A stretch of 64,000 nucleotides of DNA, taken from positions 3,941,001-4,005,000 of the forward strand of contig WPIO01000035.1 of the NCBI GenBank assembly GCA_009760855.2, in the 5' to 3' direction. Shown here one piece after another: positions 23,641-35,130 of the stretch. How positions within the stretch are numbered: the first letter of the stretch is position 1; each line of letters starts with the position of its first letter. Source of the DNA: Cristatella mucedo. Lineage: Eukaryota; Bryozoa; Phylactolaemata; Cristatellidae. Below the pieces are notes generated by a model. The model saw nothing but the letters and a program-made list of their open reading frames with translations. It did not search any database and was not told where the DNA came from. The translations under genes and the position numbers were made by a program.

Positions 23641-24600
23641 ATAGGAAGTCTCCTCAAAGAAAATTTCAAGCATGCGGTAGTGGGTGGTCAAAGCCGAAAC
23701 CCAAATGTAGATATAGAAATTTTGCTTAATGCTTGCATATCGCATTTAAGGAAGAGTAAAAAGTTACCGATTACTTGAGCAGGTTTAGCATTGCAAAAAA
23801 GGAGCTCGCTTTAATTGTCATTTAGCTTTGAGGATTGTTGGTTGGCATGCTCGATCTAATGTCTAAAATGTAAGATTTCTTGCTGCTAAGCACCGCACTT
23901 AAAACAGCTTAGCATAGCGAGGTCATCTGGAAATGTTCGGCTAGAGAACCTAGGTGGTTAGAGAGATTCTGAACAAATGCACCAGAACGTGCCTGCTTGG
24001 TTTTTTGTGGGCATGCCCCCTTGACCGCCTGAGGGCCGCCATCATCGAAGTCTGACTTACGTACGGGAAATTCTTGAAACAACTGGAGAGGAGCTATTAC
24101 AACTCGTACGGGAGGCCGCGAAGTAAATACGAACCTCACGGACCTCTATTAATACTGCTATGCACATGTACTAGCCAAGGCACGCTCTTTCAGGATGTCA
24201 GAAAAGGCTCAATAAGGGTTCGTGTGCATACTCATGACCACTTCTGTCAAAATGTTTACAAGAAAGTAAACCGTAACAACATCGTAACCAGAGAAATAAG
24301 TAACCATAGAATAATTGCTATTTAGTATCGGGATAGATCTGCCATGTGGCTTTGAACTCAGAAACAGGGATTTTGTATCGCTGATTGTCCTTTATGCACT
24401 GACTTAGCCAAATTTGTTATTTCCGGCATGCGTATTAATATACCCATTCTCATAATATTCTTATGACTAGCCCTCAGGACAAGATGACGTGATCCATAGC
24501 TCAGATGTAATCCTCAACGAGCCTTCGACCGCCTGTGGCTTTTTTATATCTCGGTTTCATTTTCCTGAGTATTTTGTGAGACGAATTGTACATTTATCTT
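23641..24600. other. Unassigned spacer
   Basis: No supported gene or repeat on either strand. Confidence 0.4.
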
Positions 24601-24629
24601 GGATGACCTTTGAACTTAAGCATGTGCAA

Positions 24630-24825
24630 ACGGAAGAGTGTAGTAAGTGCTATGAGGAAATCGTGGATTATGATTGTAATAAATATATACGACATACAAA
24701 GGTGTGCAGACGAGTTCCTGAGTTGTACAAATAGATGCGAGTCTTTGTCTTTCTGCGTCTTTGAATGTTATCGAGGTGTACATGGACCGACATGCAAGCC
24801 GTATATTTTGTGCTACCTTAACTGA
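24630..24825 (+). CDS. Cysteine-rich peptide frame, frameshifted or spliced
   Basis: Two overlapping plus frames are both cysteine-rich. The first reads TEECSKCYEEIVDYDCNKYI and stops at 24734. The second, one base shifted, reads RCADEFLSCTNRCESLSFC, then VFECYRGVHGPTC, ending at 24825. In the second, cysteines are spaced C-x6-C-x3-C-x5-C-x3-C-x8-C-x5-C, with two Cx3C pairs. A one-base shift near 24700 would join them into one domain with about ten cysteines. No signal peptide exon, poly(A) signal or family was recognised. Confidence 0.33.
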
Positions 24826-24839
24826 AATATTCTTAGAAA

Positions 24840-26330
24840 TTGCTACAGTAAATTGAGCGGTGTCCTGTTAAGTTGCAGTCAGTAGTGCAGCACGATATTT
24901 ATGGTGATTTGGACCCACAGTGTAAGCATTGGCTCCATGCCCACAGTGAGCCAGCAGCAGCCACTTTTTCTCTTAGTTGCAATGCTTAAATACGGCTTGT
25001 TCTAGCTGGCCGGGGCCAAGTGACTCCAGGTACACCCGGTGCGTAACTCTTGCCCGAGGTAGCTGATGATGCTATGATTTATCCCCTATCGGACCCAAAG
25101 CAGCTCATTACGAGGGCCTAAAAATAGTTGCCCCGTGGCAACTCATTGAATGTACGGCTATAGAGGTAGAGGTATAGGTATCTCGGTGTGAGCACTTATT
25201 AAGCCCCCCTGCACTATTATGTGGCTTCGGGAGAATTTTCAGCAGTTGGAACTGCTGGTCTGCACTACAGGTAAAATTTAATCCGGCAACAGATTTCCAT
25301 TTTAGTCAGCTTTATAGTGTCGAGTTGTTATTCGAAATCATGCCATTCGCTAGTCCTCTTCTCTTACATAAACGTAACCAAAGTGAGTGCAATAGAATTT
25401 GATGTCCTGCGGAAACTAGAATCCAGCATAGCAAATCGCAGTTAGCACACAATATCCTTTAGTTAACCGATTGTATAAAGATACAATTTCTGCACTTCTT
25501 TGCTAAGATGCTAGCGGCATTCGTTCATCTGATTGCCAACAATTGGTGATTGCCAATCAAGTTGTAAGGCAGTTTACCAGCTCGATGGCAGCGAACTTTG
25601 CTGAAGTAAAACTAATCTAGGTGCCTCAATCACGGTATATTGTGTTCGTATCAGTAAGATCAAGCTGCATACCACCCAACTAAAGACGTTGCATGCTTAA
25701 CAGTCCCTCATGCAACTGAGTTGTGGACATAATCCTCGGAGACGCAGGTTAGGCAGAGGTAGTGAAGCGGCAGCGTGATAGAATGGCCAGATTTTAACGA
25801 CCGAAATATTATTTGTGGTTCTTGAATTAATAATGATTGAACTCTCCCATTGAATAATCTTTTGTTAGCTGGCACAGACGCCGGAATAATGTAATAGTCT
25901 CACAGCTGTACTCTAAAGCTTTGCTTCAGGCAGGAAGTGAGCTGGAGGCGTTGAAACTGACGATTGTTGCGACCAAGGCTAGCATTAGTTTGCAATTCTG
26001 TACCTGGCATTCAGAGCTTTACCTGGCATCTCTGAGACCCTAGGTGAAAGTATCATTATCTAAGCCACTATAGCAAGGTAAAGTAAACACTGAACTGAGC
26101 CTGCGAGGCACATATGACAACATTTTACGATTGCAGAGGAGTCGCTAAACCCAGAGAGCCTTGACAAGTGGACATTCGTCTTTTATATTTATCAGTCACA
26201 GGGTCTTCTCGTGGCTCCGAGCAGCACACACGAGGCTGTGATTGGCAAAAGATAAGCACAAAAGTGAGCTACATTTCAGAGTGGCTGTGCAAACTTCGGT
26301 ATGCCTTGGAATTACTGTACACCTAGCTAT
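24840..26330. other. Unassigned spacer
   Basis: No exon or element that I can support. Short resemblances to LINE coding (for example near 25590) are too weak to call. Confidence 0.4.
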
Positions 26331-26344
26331 CCACGTTAGTGGCA

Positions 26345-26425
26345 CACTACGTAGGGCGGTTGCTTTTCACGACCTCGGCCCCGAGGTCATGGGCTTAAAT
26401 CCTGTGGTGGGCGACCCTGTATCTC
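26345..26425 (+). mobile_element. tRNA-like SINE head
   Basis: TAGGGCGGTTGC and, about 35 bp later, GAGGTCATGGGCTTAAATCC mimic pol III A and B boxes. The ending GGTGGGCGACC resembles the tRNA-like heads of other invertebrate SINEs. It shares the same order of blocks with the minus-strand SINE at 23556-23640. No L2-A tail follows. Confidence 0.5.
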
Positions 26426-26689
26426 CACGGCAATCGCTGGTGATAGCCATCAAGGCTCTTCTGTCGCTATACAAAAGAGGCTGTTATATCAGCTGTTTTT
26501 TATTTTATTTACGAATTGGTAGCCAGTTGCAACCGAGCTTTAGGAAAGAGGGAGATACTGCCGTCTTGATCTAGTGTGCTATACTGTCACACTATTAGTA
26601 GGCCATAACGACGATGTGCAAACATTCTCTGCATAAGAGTGCAGAGGTGACAAAGCTAGAGTTCAACTAAATGCCACAATCCAATGCAA

Positions 26690-26960
26690 TATACGCATAT
26701 TAGACGAAAGTTAGCTGGGCATTGGCACTGACAAACTTAAATTCCGAATGAATATTGTATGCCTCTATCATTTTTACGTAACCGGCAAATTTCATTTCAT
26801 TCTGTGCCCGAGCACCCATGCGAGTCGGCTGCTAAGAAGCAATCATGTACAGCAATCTACCTAAATAACCTACAATCCATTGTGGCCGCCTTAAATCCAC
26901 CAAATTAGCAATCCACCACAATTCTCATTTCGCATTGCATCTCAGTGTAAGTATGCATAC
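26690..26960 (-). repeat. Degenerate TGGATTGCAGTAGATTG-type repeat, inverted copy
   Basis: The reverse complement contains GGTGGATTGC, GGTGGATTTAAGG, AATGGATTGTAGG and GGTAGATTGCTG. These are the same short motif that recurs through 43780-45400 on the plus strand. Confidence 0.5.
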
Positions 26961-27079
26961 TTTCAATCTTTAACCTACACTACGCACGTACCTTATATAC
27001 CGTCAATCATGGGCAATGCCCGTCAAATGACGAAAATGGCCAGTGATAGCATGGCAATCAACCATGATCCTCGCTTAAA

Positions 27080-27230
27080 TGCATTTCTGTCTGTAACTCC
27101 ACGAAGCCGGAAAGACTATGCGAGTGTTATGCAAGAGAGTTTTGCATAGCACACTCACAGTCTAAGCGACTTTCTAAACCCATTCGGTAGCCAACCGACT
27201 TCATTTAATGTAACAAAGAGAGAGTGGAAG
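27080..27230 (-). mobile_element. L2-B LINE 3' end
   Basis: Contains the L2-B terminal block: a CTGTAACTCCACGAAG edge, a GTTTTGCATAGCACACTCAC segment, and the AACCGACTTCATTTAATG segment, in reverse orientation. Confidence 0.7.
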
Positions 27231-27309
27231 CATTGGGGAGTGAAATCACTAGCCAGTGGCTTGCTGATTCATCGTTTACATATCCCCGCACAAAGTATTT
27301 GAAAAACTG

Positions 27310-27970
27310 CTTTCTCGTCTACCGGCCAGTGCAATCAGGTACTTTAGGATGGTGCAAGAATCTGATTCTAGGCTTGTCTGTCGTTAGGGTTGAAGCTGCC
27401 ACATCACAACACTTCTAGTACACCTGCATTGGCGCTCAGTCAAGCAACTAATTTAATTGAAGGTTCTGTCGTTCAATTTCAGGTCCCTTCATTCCTTAGC
27501 TTCAGCCTACTTGTCAGATCTGCTCTGCCACCATGCTAAGTACAGTACCATCCGCTTTTCGGAATCTAATCGCTTACCTATACCTCGTACGAACCTAAAT
27601 TCTTGTTAGGCCTCGTCTTTAGTTCGTATCGTCTTTATGCCTGGAACTCAATTTCGACTGGCATCGTGACAGCACTGAATGCACCACATTTTACAAAAAA
27701 GCTAAAAACGCATATATTTATCTCACGATTTAGTTGGTCCATGTAATTCGTTCTTTGTGTTCTTATGAGTGCTGATACTGGGCTTGCTGTAACAAATGAT
27801 ATTTGTATGCCGACCCAGTGGCTGTCACTTAGGCTCGCTGTCATTGAGAATGCTACCAGTATCCCTTCGGTCATGCTCAATTTTCAGCAAATACTCAGTC
27901 CCTAGAGAGAGATTAAGATATGTGATGGTGTTATTAAAATCTAGCATTATCATTATCATTTGTAGTATTA
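27310..27970 (+). mobile_element. Old L2-A 3' copy
   Basis: Recognisable blocks are a GTGCAAGAATCTGATTCTAG segment (for GTGCAAAACTCTGCAGCTAG), GGTCCCTTCATTC, GTTGGTCCATGTAATTCG, and the tail AGAGAGATTAAG. Many stops are present. Confidence 0.78.
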
Positions 27971-28079
27971 TGATTATTCTTTCGCAATCGGCCTAAGCCT
28001 GGTACTTATCGCCTTTTGCAGGCCTGAAGCTGTATATATCACATAGCCTTGGATAGATTTCCGTGGTCGGTGAGTTTTA

Positions 28080-28150
28080 AAGTCAAACGACTAAGATTTA
28101 ACAATCTAAGGGTGCTTTACAAGTAGCCTATAATAACTGTCATTATTATC
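28080..28150 (+). mobile_element. L2-A tail remnant
   Basis: A short remnant ending in CTAAGGGTGCTTTACAAGTAG and ATT-rich sequence. It abuts a second L2-A copy in the opposite orientation, so two tails meet end to end. Confidence 0.5.
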
Positions 28151-28159
28151 CCGCATAAT

Positions 28160-28765
28160 ACTAATAATAATAACAATTCACTTGATAAGTGCCCTCAGGG
28201 AACTTAATCTTTCTCTAGGCGCTCTACATTTGCTGTAAAGTGAAATGCAATTGAATGGTAAGTAAAATCATGCTTGAAAAACAAACGAAATGAATAATAT
28301 GTTTAGGGGTGACATGCACAGGGTCAGCATGCAAATGTGGTTAGTGGCAGCATGCACAGTGTCAGCACGCATAAGCACATCAAGGACGAATCACAGGGAC
28401 CCACTAAATGCTGTCCTAAAAAGGTGTGTTTTTAGGTTCCCTTTAAATGTGGTCAGGTCAGGGGATGTTCTAATGCAGGTCGGGAGGGAGTTCCAGGCTT
28501 TGGGAGCATATGAACTAAATGCACGGTCTCCAAAGGATTTGAGGTTTGTATGAGGTATTTCTAGACTGTTGGATTCCGAAAAGCGGGTGGTACGATGCTT
28601 AGCCTGATGGGGTAGTATATCTGACAGATAGGCTGGAACCATAGAATGAAGGGACCTAAAAGTGAGCGACAAAACCTTGAAGTCAATCCGTTGCTTGACT
28701 GGTAGCCAGTGCAGGTCGGCGAGAAGTGGAGTAATGTGGCCACTGTGACGCTCACGACAGAATAT
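28160..28765 (-). mobile_element. L2-A LINE, 5'-truncated
   Basis: The minus frame MSLTFRSLHSMVPAYLSDIL, then AFSSYAPKAWNSLPTCI, is open to the normal SGSL stop (28391). It is followed by the 3' UTR and tail. Truncation is at the VTVATLLHF-equivalent point near 28765. It is little diverged from the 19770 copy. Confidence 0.92.
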
Positions 28766-28769
28766 TTAT

Positions 28770-31700
28770 ACAAACATATTGTCTAAGCAAGTCACAAATA
28801 ATTTATTCCTATCATTTTCTGAGTAAAAAATTGCACATACGCTATGAAAAGACCCACAATCTGACATGCAACTAACGTAATAGCTGGCAATAAATTTATT
28901 TTAGATAACTAGAGGTTAACATGACTTTATTCAAGTTCGTGATCCCCTAATAAATGCACGGTCAACCAAGATCAGTTGGGCATTCAATTAGGGTTTGAAA
29001 ATATATGCAAGCACTTAGCAGCCGGATCTCTCTGGACTGTTTGATGCAAGCGATGTGAGGTACACCTTCCAGCACCTCTGCAACCTTAATGCTAGTGAGG
29101 CAGCAGAGGGCTGCTGCTAAATACGTATCCTCCTTCAGCATCTCCCCATCATGTACTAATCAGTTAACGCATTTCTATCTCTGCAAACTTTGGAATTCAG
29201 ACTTGCTTAAACATGAATGCTGAAGCTCAGCTAGGTAATTTATTTGTGACAGCATGTTCATAATTATGCCATTATTTACAAATCAGTGTTAATATGCAAT
29301 CAGTAGCTCTAAGTTCACGTAAAACTCGGTGGTTAAAGCTTTCGGTTAGATATGCCATGACTATCACATCACTGATATTATCTGCCTCCTGAGCAAGAGG
29401 CAAATCTAACTCAATAATTTGTGGTTTACTTGTAGGTCCCTTTATTCTCTGGTTTTGGCCTACCGTCAACAACTTTTAATTTGGCTTGGACATGTATATA
29501 GTATAACTGCTCTGTTATAATCTAAATCGAGCTGTATCGTTGCACTTCTAATACGTCTCATACCATTAGAGAATTGCCCCCCCCCATTGTTTATCCAATG
29601 ATGCCCAAAACTCACTGTCCTTTAAGGTCACGCAATCATATTAATCCACGACATTAAATAAAAGTAAAAATTCGCCGATTTCTCGCAAAATCTGCTCTTC
29701 CTTCGCCTATTATTTTTTTTCCATTTGTCCTAAAACTTCGCATATTAATAATAAAATCAATTGATATGATTCATTTCCAGCTTAAGTAGTCTTTCGAAAA
29801 ACATTTTGCTGGTTTTGGGCTTCATGTGAATTTTCGTTTCAACGTGAATATTAACGAACGAGTCCATTGTCATGGTTTGAGTAGTCTTTATTGCTGCGAT
29901 TAAAATAACTACGTCTATTGGCGGCTCTGCACCGAAAATTCATTTTATAGCTTCTTGAGGCCAGTTACTATAATTTTGGCGACAAGTTGGCAAGGAGAGG
30001 CACCATTGCGAGTAAATATTACAACCACACAAAGGCGGCTTCAGCGACAGCCCTTCGCTTCATGTGTTCAGACGTTTTCAAAATTTGACCTTGGCTTGAT
30101 TTGAGATGACCTATCACCTATGGATCCGTCTTAATCTCGACGATATTCTATAGCCCGAAGAGGGGAGCTAAACTATAGCCTGATCTGTGAGCACAACTCA
30201 CAGAGGAGCCTCTTAAAAATACTTTGCTTAATAAAATGCGACTGCGACTAAAAGTATTCATCTTAAAATTCCCGTCTTTTTCGCCTTATATTCAGCCGGG
30301 CAGTAAACTGAATATACGATAATCAGCACCCAGCCGTTCTCTATACGAGTACACGAATACTCGGTAACCCTTCTTACAGTAAACTAGCTACAGAAGGTTG
30401 GAGCCGGACGTCCAATTCATTTCTTCCTCGAAACACTGACTTTGTTCTCACAATGCTTGAACTTCAGTAGAATTATCACAGTTGAAGTCATGTTAACAAT
30501 TTTTTGCCAGGCGAAAAACACGTTTATCCGAATTGAAAAACTGTAATAGTTAAACTGGTCGAAACGCTAAAACCACGAAAACGACAAGGACTTTTCGCTT
30601 TATTCGCATCGTAAGCACACACCACTACAATATCACTAACATAAACATTCCTATCACCCTGTTTCTCTTTGGACATGTATCGAGTGTTGGAAAAAGTCTC
30701 ACAACTTGTACTACAAACTTCATCAGCAGTACTATTAAAGAATTGTTGAGCAGCTAGTTCTTTAATGTTACATAGCCGTAACTGTTTGCGAAGCCTTAGT
30801 CTCGAATTGGTAAATATTGTCGCGGACTGCGGAGTAAAAGAAACAATTTGTTTTTCTCATCTTCGGTCGAGTTTAACACATACCTGTACATCAATGGGCG
30901 CCAGTTCAGTTCAGGCGATCAAGAAAACAAGCAAATAAGTTATTTTGCTCAACGAGAGAGCTTAGTTTCAGCCCCTGTGCTTTACATGTGCAAAAGGACA
31001 CAAACCCAGGACCCTAGTTGTTATAGGCGAGCACCTTACAAAGAAGCCAAAACCACGGTATAAAATACATAACTCCAGCAGCCCAAAACAGTGGATGGAT
31101 TTCCCGATTTCAGCGTACAGTGCTTGAGCTAGAGCCACTCTAATGCTGCATTCGTCATCTTAACGCCCTTGACATTCCTGCTGCCATTGTCAACACGTTT
31201 AAACAGTTCCTACTTCTTAGTAAGCTCGGAATTAATAGTACCAAACTTAAGCTTGTATCAGAATATTCCAGCTCCACAAATGCGATGGCCACCCTTTTCT
31301 AAAAATGTCTGATAACTGCAACAAGAGTATTTCAAAGGTCGCTTTCCATGGCAGCCATAAAGTGCGTCTCAGCTTAACATTAAATATCCTTAATTTTGGG
31401 GCGCACAACTTTATCTGATACCTGAGGGGGGCTACATATGTCCGGTACCAACCCGATCGTAAAGCTCTCTTCAAAGTCCAAAGTACAACTAACGGAACAC
31501 AACATGAGTTAGGCTTTTCAAGATGCCTAACAATAGCTTATGACTTACCCGATTTTGCATCCTCATAACTTAAGAAGCCACCAAATACCTTGTTAGTCAT
31601 AATCCAGGTGATGAAGCGTACAGAGGTCGTGGAGCCAGAGTCAGTGTATTTGACACTTTTTTGGGAACTAATAGCAAATCTGGAATCATTGAGCTTTAAG

Positions 31701-32100
31701 TATAAGTTCATTTAGAATGATGCCGCTCCTGTGCATTTGAAATACTATCGTGTGCAGTTGCGGATCCAGGGAGTCAGACGGCAATTGTCGCTTCTTCGCA
31801 CAAAGGAGAAAATGTTTACATTCTTGACCCTAATTAGTGACTCATTTACGTGCTAGCTTCACTTATTGAGGAACAGCCGAGTTCGCGTTGAAAAACCACA
31901 ATTTTAGTACTATAATATTTTCTAAATTTCTGCCCTGGCCCCGTCTACACAAAGAACTTTTGCCGGTCTCGCCCCCTCTTAAAGTAATCTCCTTGTCCAG
32001 TCGCCGGTAACGCGCCATGTTTTAGCCATAGGCACAGGTTTAGTTATCCGGAAAGAAAAATGTTTTAGCATCTTAGGCTGCTGAAAATTGACTCTCATTT
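28770..32100. other. Unassigned region with no supported gene
   Basis: About 3.3 kb of mostly AT-rich sequence. A short L2-A-like snippet (GGTCCCTTTATTCTCTGG) lies near 29435. A C-run is at 29578-29586. The region from 31000 to 31760 has no motif that I recognise. It lies downstream of the caspase pseudogene on the minus strand. Confidence 0.4.
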
Positions 32101-32106
32101 GTCAAA

Positions 32107-32402
32107 TTAATAAAAAATTGAGATGGATCTCGCCGAAATATGTTTAGCGTTTAGTTTTTCTCTATTAAAGGAAAAGTCTTTTGTAAGTTGACTTACGAAC
32201 GATGGCAACATTGCATGAGCCACCTGTTTAGTTGGCTGATCACCATTCTTCTGTTCTAAATACACATTATATTCAACCATTAGGTTGGACACCCTCGTAA
32301 GCATCGTTTGAAGATCCCTGGTACGTGCAAAACGCTTGAAGACTTCACAAAGGCCCAGAAAGAAATATCATCCTTCGTTCTTATTATTTTAAGCCGCATA
32401 GC
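32107..32402 (-). pseudogene. Caspase-like p10 exon, disrupted
   Basis: After a CTTTTGCAG acceptor, the minus frame reads YAA-stop-NNKNEG-stop-YFFLGLCEVFKRF, then TMLTRVSNLMVEYNVYL and AMLPSFVSQLTKDFSF. This aligns with the p10 exon of the intact gene (YEAYRNPDRGSYF, LTRVANILATEY, ILPSFVSQLTKQF). TAA and TGA stops fall at the substrate-pocket segment that normally reads Y-R-N...G-S-Y-F. The C-terminal half stays open for 65 codons with a run-on end after LTKDFSF. Confidence 0.88.
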
Positions 32403-32514
32403 CTGCAAAAGAAATTTGCGTAAATTTAATGCCTAACGACAGCCGTTCACCAATTACAGAGTTTCTTGTAATCAGTTCAATCGAGATTTAAAACAGCGAT
32501 ATATAAATGCTTAC

Positions 32515-32572
32515 CCGGTGGAGAAGAATAGGCTATGAGACAGTCGACTTCCTTGTGAAGCAGTCGAGGTAC
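32515..32572 (-). pseudogene. Caspase-like inter-subunit exon, partial
   Basis: The minus strand reads VPRLLHKEVDCLIAYSSPPG up to a CCGG|GTAAGC donor, matching LPRLHRQADILVAYAAPLG of the intact gene. The donor splits a Gly codon in phase 1, exactly as in that gene, so the two are true paralogues sharing an intron. In-frame stop TAG precedes the segment, and no QACRG-encoding sequence was found to its 5' side. The active site is therefore missing or displaced. Confidence 0.82.
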
Positions 32573-32999
32573 CTAATCGCCGCAGCCGACACAGTATTTG
32601 CATTACCTATTCGCTTTGTCGAGGGCCCAAATAAAGGTTAATTCCTTCGGCGGGTGTGGCGCGCAAGCAAAGCACACCTGACGACCTGTGTCTCAGACAA
32701 TCGTCTAGGGAGCCGAATAATAATAAGAAAAGGTCTTTTTGGATAGCCCTAAGAGAAATAAATCGCTATCCGGACTCTTTAAAACTCGCTGCAAGAGCAG
32801 CAAAAACCAACGATAAAGGTATACATGCTCTCAGGCTGAGACGAATAACCAAAAACACACAACTATCGAGCTTCGACCAGCTTACAATTGTACGCATTAA
32901 GGCGCTCAGCGCCGCTGGTTAGTAGGATTTCTAGTTACTAGCTTGCACTGAAACGTGAGCACTTAGACGGGCAAAGGCCGCAGTCATGTAAGAGTGTTA

Positions 33000-33560
33000 A
33001 AGGGTCAACCATTCGCCACCAGCCCACCCACTCACTTTTTAAAAACCCTTTCACCAAACCCAGCAGGGGGGAGATCGCGTGCGCGTTCGCTCGCTCGCCT
33101 CGGCTTGCCGGCGGTCCAGACCATCCAGCGTCGCACCGAACGTTCCACCCGCGCGATGGAGAAACACGACGCGCATGGGCTGCAGACCGGAATGGCTGCG
33201 GTAGGCATTGCGCGGCTGCGGGCTGCTGCCCAGGTGGCGACTGGGTGGTCCGGCCCGCGCCCGCGCCAGCCAGAGTAACGAGGTCGCCCTATTATTGGGC
33301 TGAGCGGACGTCGCGCCGAACTGCGCGTACGGTCGCCGACGCCGTAGCGTCAGCCATTAGGGCTACTGTCGACCGGTGGCTCTAGCGTGCGGGCTGGACT
33401 AGGGAGCATATCCGCGCTCTCCAAAACCAGACCGTAGGTGGCGCCCCATTGCAAGCGAGCGGTGCCGATATATAGTACGCGCGAAGCTAGGCATGACGGT
33501 GAATCGGCGGGCTGATCGGCTGAAGCGCAGCGGCCAAACGCCGCCAGCACTAGCCGCTGC
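33000..33560. promoter_or_regulatory. CpG-rich island
   Basis: Roughly 560 bp unusually rich in CG dinucleotides (for example GCGTGCGCGTTCGCTCGCTC) in an otherwise AT-leaning window. Open frames across it on both strands look compositional rather than coding. It could be an unmethylated promoter, an LTR, or a GC-rich 5' UTR. Confidence 0.45.
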
Positions 33561-33595
33561 CGCTGCTCGTCGCTTCCATATCCACTAAACAAATC

Positions 33596-33660
33596 AAGAT
33601 ATATATATATATATATATTCACTAATTAAAGCAAGATATATATATATACATATATATATC
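33596..33660. repeat. (TA)n microsatellite pair
   Basis: Two (TA)n tracts separated by CACTAATTAAAGCAAGATA. The unit CACTAATTAAAGCAAGA then recurs at 33660, making a short tandem structure. Confidence 0.85.
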
Positions 33661-33809
33661 CACTAATTAAAGCAAGAAAGTCCCATCCTTCCCTTCGGCA
33701 CGCGGCAAGATGGCGAAATTCCGTCAAGCGGCCAGACGCCGTAGCATTGTCTTCCTTGACGGAACTACTAGGACTCATCAAAGCCAGTCCACAGGGAGTG
33801 AGTTGCTCG

Positions 33810-33910
33810 TACACACACGCACATACGCACACACGCACACAGCTGCGCACACACGCGCGTGCGCACACGCATGCACATGCACACACACACACACACATAC
33901 ATATATGTAT
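33810..33910. repeat. CA/CG-rich simple repeat
   Basis: Interrupted (CA)n with CG and GC variants ending in (CA)8 and TATATG. Confidence 0.9.
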
Positions 33911-33984
33911 ATAATTCAATTGCATTGTGCCCTGAGAGAAGTCTCCAGGCGCTTTACATATTCGCAGATCTCCAGCCCATGACA

Positions 33985-34060
33985 ACAACAATAAGAACAA
34001 TAATAATATACTTGATAAAGCGCCCTTAGGGAACTCAATCTCTTTCTTGGTGCTTTACAT
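33985..34060 (-). mobile_element. Isolated L2-A-type 3' tail
   Basis: The reverse complement reads AAATGTAAAGCACCAAGAAA, then GAGATTGAGTTCC, GGGCGCTTTATCAAG and an ATT-rich end. Unlike other copies, no L2-A coding sequence lies upstream. The sequence preceding the tail on this strand is open (34359 to 33916) but unrecognised. It may be another short element using the same tail. Confidence 0.62.
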
Positions 34061-34344
34061 TTGCTGTCTTTATTGGCAAACAACTTACCGTTGACCAAAC
34101 CGAGGTGACTTATGTAGTGCACCGGCTGGAGCTTATGTTTCGCGATCGCGTGGTATCCGAAAATCACCTTGATCCATGCGATCAAGGATAAATGATCTGA
34201 CCAAGCATCGCAAAACCGTCGAACGCCCGTGAAGCTATGGCTACACGGCCGATTACCGCGAAACCGATTCCAACCGATTTCTTTAGCTACGTCAGCTAAA
34301 ACAGTGGGCACGACAATGTCAGAGTCAGGATTTTTATTTAGGGA

Positions 34345-34410
34345 GGCAAGACCTGCCAAAGTTGTATGTAGGTGGCAAGACCTGCAACATTTTTATGTAG
34401 GTGGGACTAG
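34345..34410. repeat. 29-bp tandem repeat, about 2 copies
   Basis: GGCAAGACCTGC occurs at 34345 and 34374, and TATGTAGGTGG follows each. The second unit is mildly diverged and a third partial unit starts at 34403. Confidence 0.75.
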
Positions 34411-34918
34411 ACGTGAAACTAATGAAACATAATTGCGAAAAATTACAGCGTCTATTCGTCAAGAACTTGGCAGTTGCTCATCGAGTGGAGTTAAGATGTA
34501 ATTTATCCGCTGGTGACTGTCGGTGGGCAGGGGAATAGGGACGGCCCAGGTCGCCACCTCGCTGTAGGGTGGGGTGGGGAAGTCAATGCCCCCCCCCCCC
34601 CGTTCCCTCTGGCTCAGCCCCTGAAACAGATTGTGGCGCACACTGCCGAGAGTTAAGTGCTGCGTAGACGCGTCACGGATTAATGGTAAAGAGTTGGCAC
34701 AGCTCCAGCTAGACCAGGGCTTCAAGTCGTGCAGCTGCAGAGAGGTCTCTATTGGCTTCTGCAAGCTGGGAGATAGCTCTGGTTTAACACATGGCAAGGG
34801 GTTAAAGTTCCATCAATGTACCTTTCTCGGAAATATGATGAACAAGAGTGCATATCTAATGATCGGATACATTCTAAATGCATTTTAAATTACGAATACG
34901 GAGAAATGAATAGGAAGG
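34411..34918. other. Unassigned, with poly-C tract
   Basis: A run of about 14 C lies at 34588-34601. A minus-strand frame (34459-34797) crosses it and shows no known domain. Confidence 0.4.
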
Positions 34919-34919
34919 G

Positions 34920-35129
<210 letters not shown>

Positions 35130-35130
<1 letters not shown>

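Noticed and set aside
31755..32010. Possible short hAT-type DNA transposon (GCGGATCCAGGGAG near 31760)
   Set aside because: The other end does not provide a matching inverted repeat and no target duplication is visible.
32656..32922. Plus-strand ORF rich in Lys and Arg
   Set aside because: No family motif; it lies opposite the region where missing caspase exons would be sought, and none were found in either direction.
33994..34359. Minus-strand ORF as a host gene
   Set aside because: It runs into an L2-A-type tail and lacks domain similarity, so it is listed as a finding about the tail instead.
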